Shown: piece by piece, positions 44,480-46,628 of the stretch
How positions within the stretch are numbered: the stretch's first letter is position 1
How the letters are laid out: each line of letters starts with the position of its first letter
Origin: a virus
Length of the DNA: 46,628 nucleotides
Strand: one strand, 5' to 3'
IMG/VR virus record: IMGVR_UViG_3300042434_000967
Span: 1-46,628 of that record
Position numbers and translations under genes: made by a program
The notes under the pieces: generated by a model
Databases searched by the model: none
What the model was told of the DNA's origin: nothing
The model's input: the letters and a program-made list of their open reading frames with translations, nothing else

Positions 44480-44820
44480 TGGGACACTTCACCCCGCCTA
44501 ACTTTTTCCTAGGGCTCATGCGGGTTGCCGCGTGGGTGTTTTGGAGAGATCCCGTGAAGCCGGAACCGCCCCAGCCGAAGCGCCCCAGGAAGCCCACCCT
44601 GGGGTACACCGTCGGCGACATTCCCTACGAGCTGCTCGCCGTGGTCCGGGTCTCTTGGTACCGCAAAGGCGTGGCTTACGAGGTGGAGGAGTACCAGATC
44701 GAGGAGTCGGATGACGCCCCGAAACAGTTCCACTACATCGTTGGGACTGCACTTCGCCAAGGCGCTGACGTCTGCGTGCTCACGCAGTACGAACCAGAAG
44801 CCTTAGGTGTGCAACAATAG
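44479..44820 (+). CDS. Hypothetical protein, 113 aa
   Basis: Not recognised. The ATG at 44479 overlaps the stop of the primase-helicase (TGATG). A hydrophobic N terminus (FFLGLMRVAAWVFW, about residues 9-22) could be a membrane anchor, followed by a proline- and lysine-rich linker (RDPVKPEPPQPKRPRKPTLG). The folded part (YELLAVVRVSWYRKGVAYEV, EEYQIEESDDAPKQFHYIVG, VCVLTQYEP) is beta-rich. It may dock a replication or host protein at the membrane. A promoter-like 12-mer overlaps its 3' end. Confidence 0.6.
   Translation: MGHFTPPNFFLGLMRVAAWVFWRDPVKPEPPQPKRPRKPTLGYTVGDIPYELLAVVRVSWYRKGVAYEVEEYQIEESDDAPKQFHYIVGTALRQGADVCVLTQYEPEALGVQQ
44808..44819 (+). promoter_or_regulatory. Promoter-like 12-mer before the tRNA-like element
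   Basis: TGTGCAACAATA is an exact fit to TGTGCWACAMTA, with AACAAT as -10. It overlaps the stop codon of the preceding gene and lies 33 bases before the tRNA-like element at 44852, which would then be transcribed from about 44826. Confidence 0.5.
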
Positions 44821-44851
44821 AAAGGTTCCCGCTCTGCTTCGGCATCGGGCT

Positions 44852-44921
44852 GGGTCGGTAGTCCATTGGTAAGGACAGGCGGACAACGCTTCAGACAGTC
44901 GGTTCGATTCCGGCACGACCC
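44852..44921 (+). ncRNA. tRNA-like element with abnormal anticodon arm
   Basis: The 70-base element has an acceptor stem GGGTCG/CGACCC (six pairs; the seventh is G-A), T8, a perfect D arm (GTCC, loop ATTGGTAA, GGAC; 44861-44876) and a perfect T arm (GTCGG, loop TTCGATT, CCGGC; 44898-44914). Between D and T arms there are only 21 bases instead of about 22-23, and the only stem there is AGGCG/CGCTT around a 5-base loop GACAA. A normal 7-base anticodon loop with T33 cannot be drawn. No CCA is coded. It is either a decayed tRNA or a tRNA mimic and is unlikely to decode. Confidence 0.65.
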
Positions 44922-45023
44922 GAGGGGTGCAGCTCGGTCGGGGCTGCATTAAACGCGACTCGCCCATAAACCTTTGTACGCCCCTCACCCCAAATCCACT
45001 GGTACGACTAGCTTTCGTACCTA

Positions 45024-45041
45024 ACATAAAAACTTTTATGT
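45024..45041 (+). promoter_or_regulatory. Perfect palindrome just before a start codon
   Basis: ACATAAAA-AC-TTTTATGT is a perfect 8-bp inverted repeat that ends one base before the ATG at 45043. No Shine-Dalgarno sequence is present. A further hairpin, GTACGA/TCGTAC (45002-45007, 45015-45020), precedes it. It may be an operator or an RNA structure controlling this start. Confidence 0.5.
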
Positions 45042-45042
45042 A

Positions 45043-45408
45043 ATGACACAAGAGCATCCCATCACCCCACCTCCCAAACTTGCTGCTAGGTGGGTCAACG
45101 AAATCTACGGCGATGACGGTTTAGGCTTCGACGTTCCCCTTCACCCCATCACGCTTCGGCTGATAGAACACGCCGCCCAATGGGGCGCTGATCAGGAGCT
45201 TGAGGCGTGCTTGCAGTGGTTAAACCACAAAAATCAAAATCGTCCTGACTGGGGCCTCAGCCTCCAAGACGCACGCCGCCCCAAGCCGCCGAGTCTGAAG
45301 GAGCAGGCGCTGTTGCAGTTAGACGTGCTCAATGCAGACCTAGCCATGCACGGCCTTGGAACCGACCTGTCTCAAATCCGCCGCGCACTGGAACAGCTCG
45401 ATGACTGA
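45043..45408 (+). CDS. Hypothetical protein, paralogue of the gene at 9860
   Basis: The protein shows HPITPPPKLAARWVNEIYG at the N terminus, HAAQWGADQELEACLQWL in the middle, and ARRPKPPSLKEQALLQLDVL followed by IRRALEQLDD at the end. The last part and the centre are nearly the same as in the product of 9860-10180; the variable part lies between. Like that one it belongs to a family of cyanobacterial and cyanophage proteins of unknown function. It is headed by a palindrome at its start codon and overlaps the next gene by eight bases. The pair might arise from duplication inside the phage or from two separate acquisitions. Confidence 0.72.
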   Translation: MTQEHPITPPPKLAARWVNEIYGDDGLGFDVPLHPITLRLIEHAAQWGADQELEACLQWLNHKNQNRPDWGLSLQDARRPKPPSLKEQALLQLDVLNADLAMHGLGTDLSQIRRALEQLDD

Positions 45409-45604
45409 TCGCGTTCCGGATTTCGGGGAAACAGTCCTGCCGCCTGAGGGTGCGGTAGAGCTAGAGGCCGACGAGCAAGACGGTCCCAGCGACTTTGAGC
45501 TGTGCAAGGTCTATCGGGAGGCGTACTTTGCCCACCCGATCCGCCAAGGGCCGTATGCGCAGGCAGCGGGGCTTCGTGCTGTGCTGGCGCGCTACGGCAA
45601 ATAG
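45401..45604 (+). CDS. Small acidic hypothetical protein, 67 aa
   Basis: Not recognised. The ATG at 45401 overlaps the upstream stop; a longer frame that begins at 45356 is not needed. The first half is acidic (EGAVELEADEQDGPSDFELC), the second resembles a helix with KVYREAYFAHPIRQGPYAQA and AAGLRAVLARYGK. It contains one cysteine and no membrane segment. It ends at the border of a 224-base non-coding region. Confidence 0.55.
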   Translation: MTDRVPDFGETVLPPEGAVELEADEQDGPSDFELCKVYREAYFAHPIRQGPYAQAAGLRAVLARYGK

Positions 45605-45696
45605 GTAGCCGGTGGTGGGTCCTCACGCGGTGTCCACCTTGTTTCCCGCAGCCGGCTGCTACTGGACCGCCTAGATCCCTCAAAAAAGGTCTAGGG
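45604..45696 (+). ncRNA. Structured non-coding region, possible small RNA
   Basis: GTAGCCGG (45605-45612) can pair with CCGGC-TGC-TAC (45652-45662), GGTGG (45614-45618) with CCACC (45634-45638), and an 8-pair hairpin CCTAGATC/GGTCTAGG follows (45670-45677, 45688-45695) with an A-rich 10-base loop. It lies in the gap 45605-45828, where no frame looks coding. No T-run follows, so it is not a normal terminator. Structured leader or small RNA is possible. Confidence 0.35.
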
Positions 45697-45756
45697 CCAA
45701 AAGCGTAGCCACCCCATCCCACCTCTGCGAATGTGAAGAAAAGCAACAGGCTGCCC

Positions 45757-45786
45757 TTGCGGTTGGGCGGCTTGTGTGCAACACTA
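45757..45786 (+). promoter_or_regulatory. Promoter with -35 and the 12-mer -10 motif
   Basis: TTGCGG (45757-45762) and AACACT (45780-45785) are separated by 17 bases, and TGTGCAACACTA (45775-45786) is an exact fit to the TGTGCWACAMTA motif with the extended TG. It lies 43 bases before the ATG at 45829. This is the best complete promoter in the set. Confidence 0.6.
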
Positions 45787-45828
45787 AGGGCAAGCCCGCC
45801 AAGGCGAGCCCTCCATTACTGATTAACA

Positions 45829-46071
45829 ATGCACGAGCCATTTCAAGCCAAGATTTCCAACACCGATCTCAGTCCGTGGTACTACGCCGTGGGCTGGGCC
45901 AAGCACTCGCTCCAGTTGCAGATCACCCGCTACAAGGGCTTTGGTCTGAACACCAACTACGAGGAGAAGCAGGTCGAAAAGCTGGTTGAGCTGGAGCAAT
46001 TCCTCAAAATGTCTTGGGACCAGTGGATGGATTCCCTGCTTCCCGATGAAACTGCACAGGAGGTCAAGTGA
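45829..46071 (+). CDS. Hypothetical protein, 80 aa
   Basis: Not recognised. The sequence has an aromatic beginning (DLSPWYYAVGWAKHSLQLQI) and a helical, charged second half (NYEEKQVEKLVELEQFLKMS, WDQWMDSLLPDE). It is the first gene after the best promoter in the window and so probably highly expressed early. The stop overlaps the GTG of the next gene (GTGA at 46068-46071). Confidence 0.6.
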   Translation: MHEPFQAKISNTDLSPWYYAVGWAKHSLQLQITRYKGFGLNTNYEEKQVEKLVELEQFLKMSWDQWMDSLLPDETAQEVK

Positions 46072-46325
46072 GCCAGGTACAAAGCATTGAGGAGCTGCGA
46101 TTTGAAGGCGACCATCTTGTGGTCGATGCCGTTGTTGACGACATGGTGGTGCGCTATGCGCAGACCGCCTTCGAGCCAGCGGAGTGGGGGCCTGCCTTGT
46201 GCCGAGGCACCCTCTACTTTTCAGATGAAGACTTGATTCCAGCTACAGATGCCGAACTCAGGGCCATGCTCACAGATCGGGTCGACGACTGGACTCCACT
46301 CGACACGTCTGATTGGGACGTCTGA
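46068..46325 (+). CDS. Acidic hypothetical protein, 85 aa, GTG start
   Basis: Not recognised. The GTG overlaps the upstream stop (GTGA). The protein is acidic and beta-rich in its first half (IEELRFEGDHLVVDAVVDDM, VVRYAQTAFEPAEWGPALCR) and ends with DAELRAMLTDRVDDWTPLDT and SDWDV. It has no basic patch, which might suggest mimicry of DNA, but this is speculative. It overlaps the next frame by 77 bases if that gene starts at 46249. Confidence 0.6.
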   Translation: MSQVQSIEELRFEGDHLVVDAVVDDMVVRYAQTAFEPAEWGPALCRGTLYFSDEDLIPATDAELRAMLTDRVDDWTPLDTSDWDV

Positions 46326-46575
46326 AGCTCGTGACCTGCGTAACCAGGACGACTATGACGACTGGGAAGTGGGTCTAGAGCCCATACCGGGGGATACGCA
46401 CTGGGTCCGGGTTCGCACCTTGACCCAGCTTTACCGCCACCTCATCTACGTGTTCGCCACCAGCGACACCATCAACTCCACTCGACTCGCACAGCTGGCG
46501 ATCCACGAGATTCTCAAGTTGAGACTCACGGATCTCACCCGGATACGCCAGCAAGATCCCAACTACTTCGCATGA
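46249..46575 (+). CDS. Small hypothetical protein spanning the genome junction, start uncertain
   Basis: The frame is open from ATG 46249, but its first 25 codons overlap the preceding gene and read like a shadow. The part that looks real begins near TSEARDLRNQDDYDDWEVGL, after the upstream stop at 46323-46325, where only CTG (about 46309) or ATT codons could start it. The C-terminal part is helical (LTQLYRHLIYVFATSDTINS, RLAQLAIHEILKLRLTDL) and is duplicated at the left end of the window. The stop overlaps the ATG of the next gene. A non-standard start or the 77-base overlap would both be unusual. Confidence 0.6.
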   Translation: MPNSGPCSQIGSTTGLHSTRLIGTSEARDLRNQDDYDDWEVGLEPIPGDTHWVRVRTLTQLYRHLIYVFATSDTINSTRLAQLAIHEILKLRLTDLTRIRQQDPNYFA

Positions 46576-46628
46576 CTGACTGGTACGCCGACTACTACCG
46601 CCAATCGCGGGGCTACAACGACAACGAC
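46502..46628. repeat. Terminal direct repeat, right copy
   Basis: Identical to positions 1-127. It contains the end of the gene at 46249 and the first 19 codons of the gene that is complete at 71-262. The two copies prove circular continuity of the assembled sequence. Confidence 0.95.
46572..46628 (+). CDS. Start of the gene at 71-262 (partial, duplicated by the end overlap)
   Basis: These are the first 19 codons of the small gene that is complete at 71-262. The sequence is the same base by base and appears here only because of the overlapping ends. The ATG overlaps the stop of the upstream gene as in the left copy. Confidence 0.9.
   Translation, partial: MTDWYADYYRQSRGYNDND

Noticed and set aside
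1-46628. Integrase, excisionase or attachment site
   Set aside because: No tyrosine or serine recombinase motif was seen in any frame; the only HTH proteins lack recombinase catalytic parts.
1-46628. CRISPR array or diversity-generating retroelement
   Set aside because: No regular direct repeats with spacers and no reverse transcriptase; the fibre repeats are contiguous and coding.

Overview
The window is a complete or nearly complete genome of a tailed phage with a long non-contractile tail (siphovirus-like). It almost certainly infects a picocyanobacterium of the Synechococcus/Cyanobium type. The last 127 bases (46502-46628) repeat the first 127, so the unit genome is 46,501 bp, either circularly permuted or assembled from a circle; a gene runs through the junction. 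Evidence for a phage is a full head-tail set: TerS, TerL, portal, scaffold, major capsid, connectors, tail tube, frameshifted tail chaperones, tape measure, tail tip and S74 fibre. The cyanobacterial host is inferred from many small proteins of types I associate with marine and freshwater cyanophages. I see no integrase, excisionase, CI-like repressor, RNA polymerase or photosynthesis gene, so a lytic life style is likely.

Layout. (1) 42056-46501 and on through 1-5815, + strand: replication and early genes. These are a primase-helicase with an origin-like iteron cluster inside its 3' end, a tRNA-like element, small unknown genes, a dCTP deaminase, a DUF3310 protein, two zinc-ribbon-like proteins, a family A DNA polymerase and a ribbon-helix-helix regulator. 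(2) 5812-39112, - strand: the late block, read from right to left. It starts with unknown genes and TerS (39112-37302), then TerL (36399), small basic proteins, a virion protein, portal, scaffold, capsid, connectors, tail tube, TAC, tape measure, tip proteins, fibres, small genes, holin candidate and endolysin. Three + strand insertions break this block: an HNH gene at 7930, a small gene at 29620 and an RlpA cassette at 39250-39962. (3) 40205-41914, - strand: a RecB-like nuclease, a small gene and a probable ssDNA-binding protein, divergent from the primase-helicase across 41915-42055.

Regulation and architecture. Genes are tightly coupled (ATGA, TGATG, TAATG overlaps) and often lack a clear Shine-Dalgarno sequence. 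A near-identical 12-mer, TGTGCWACAMTA, looks like an extended -10 promoter and stands 20-60 bp upstream of several gene groups. A second 8-mer, TGAGACTC, clusters upstream of + strand early genes. Strong intrinsic terminators follow capsid, tail tube, TAC, RlpA and other genes. At whole-genome scale the 7-mer GCTCCAG (more broadly GYTCCAG) is very abundant on the + strand and rare on the - strand, whatever the direction of the genes. That polarity is not explained by coding and is the most unusual signal in the window. No stretch longer than 300 bases lacks a gene; the larger gaps (36400-36614, 39963-40204, 44821-45042, 45605-45828) hold promoters, repeats or RNA-like structure and are described below.
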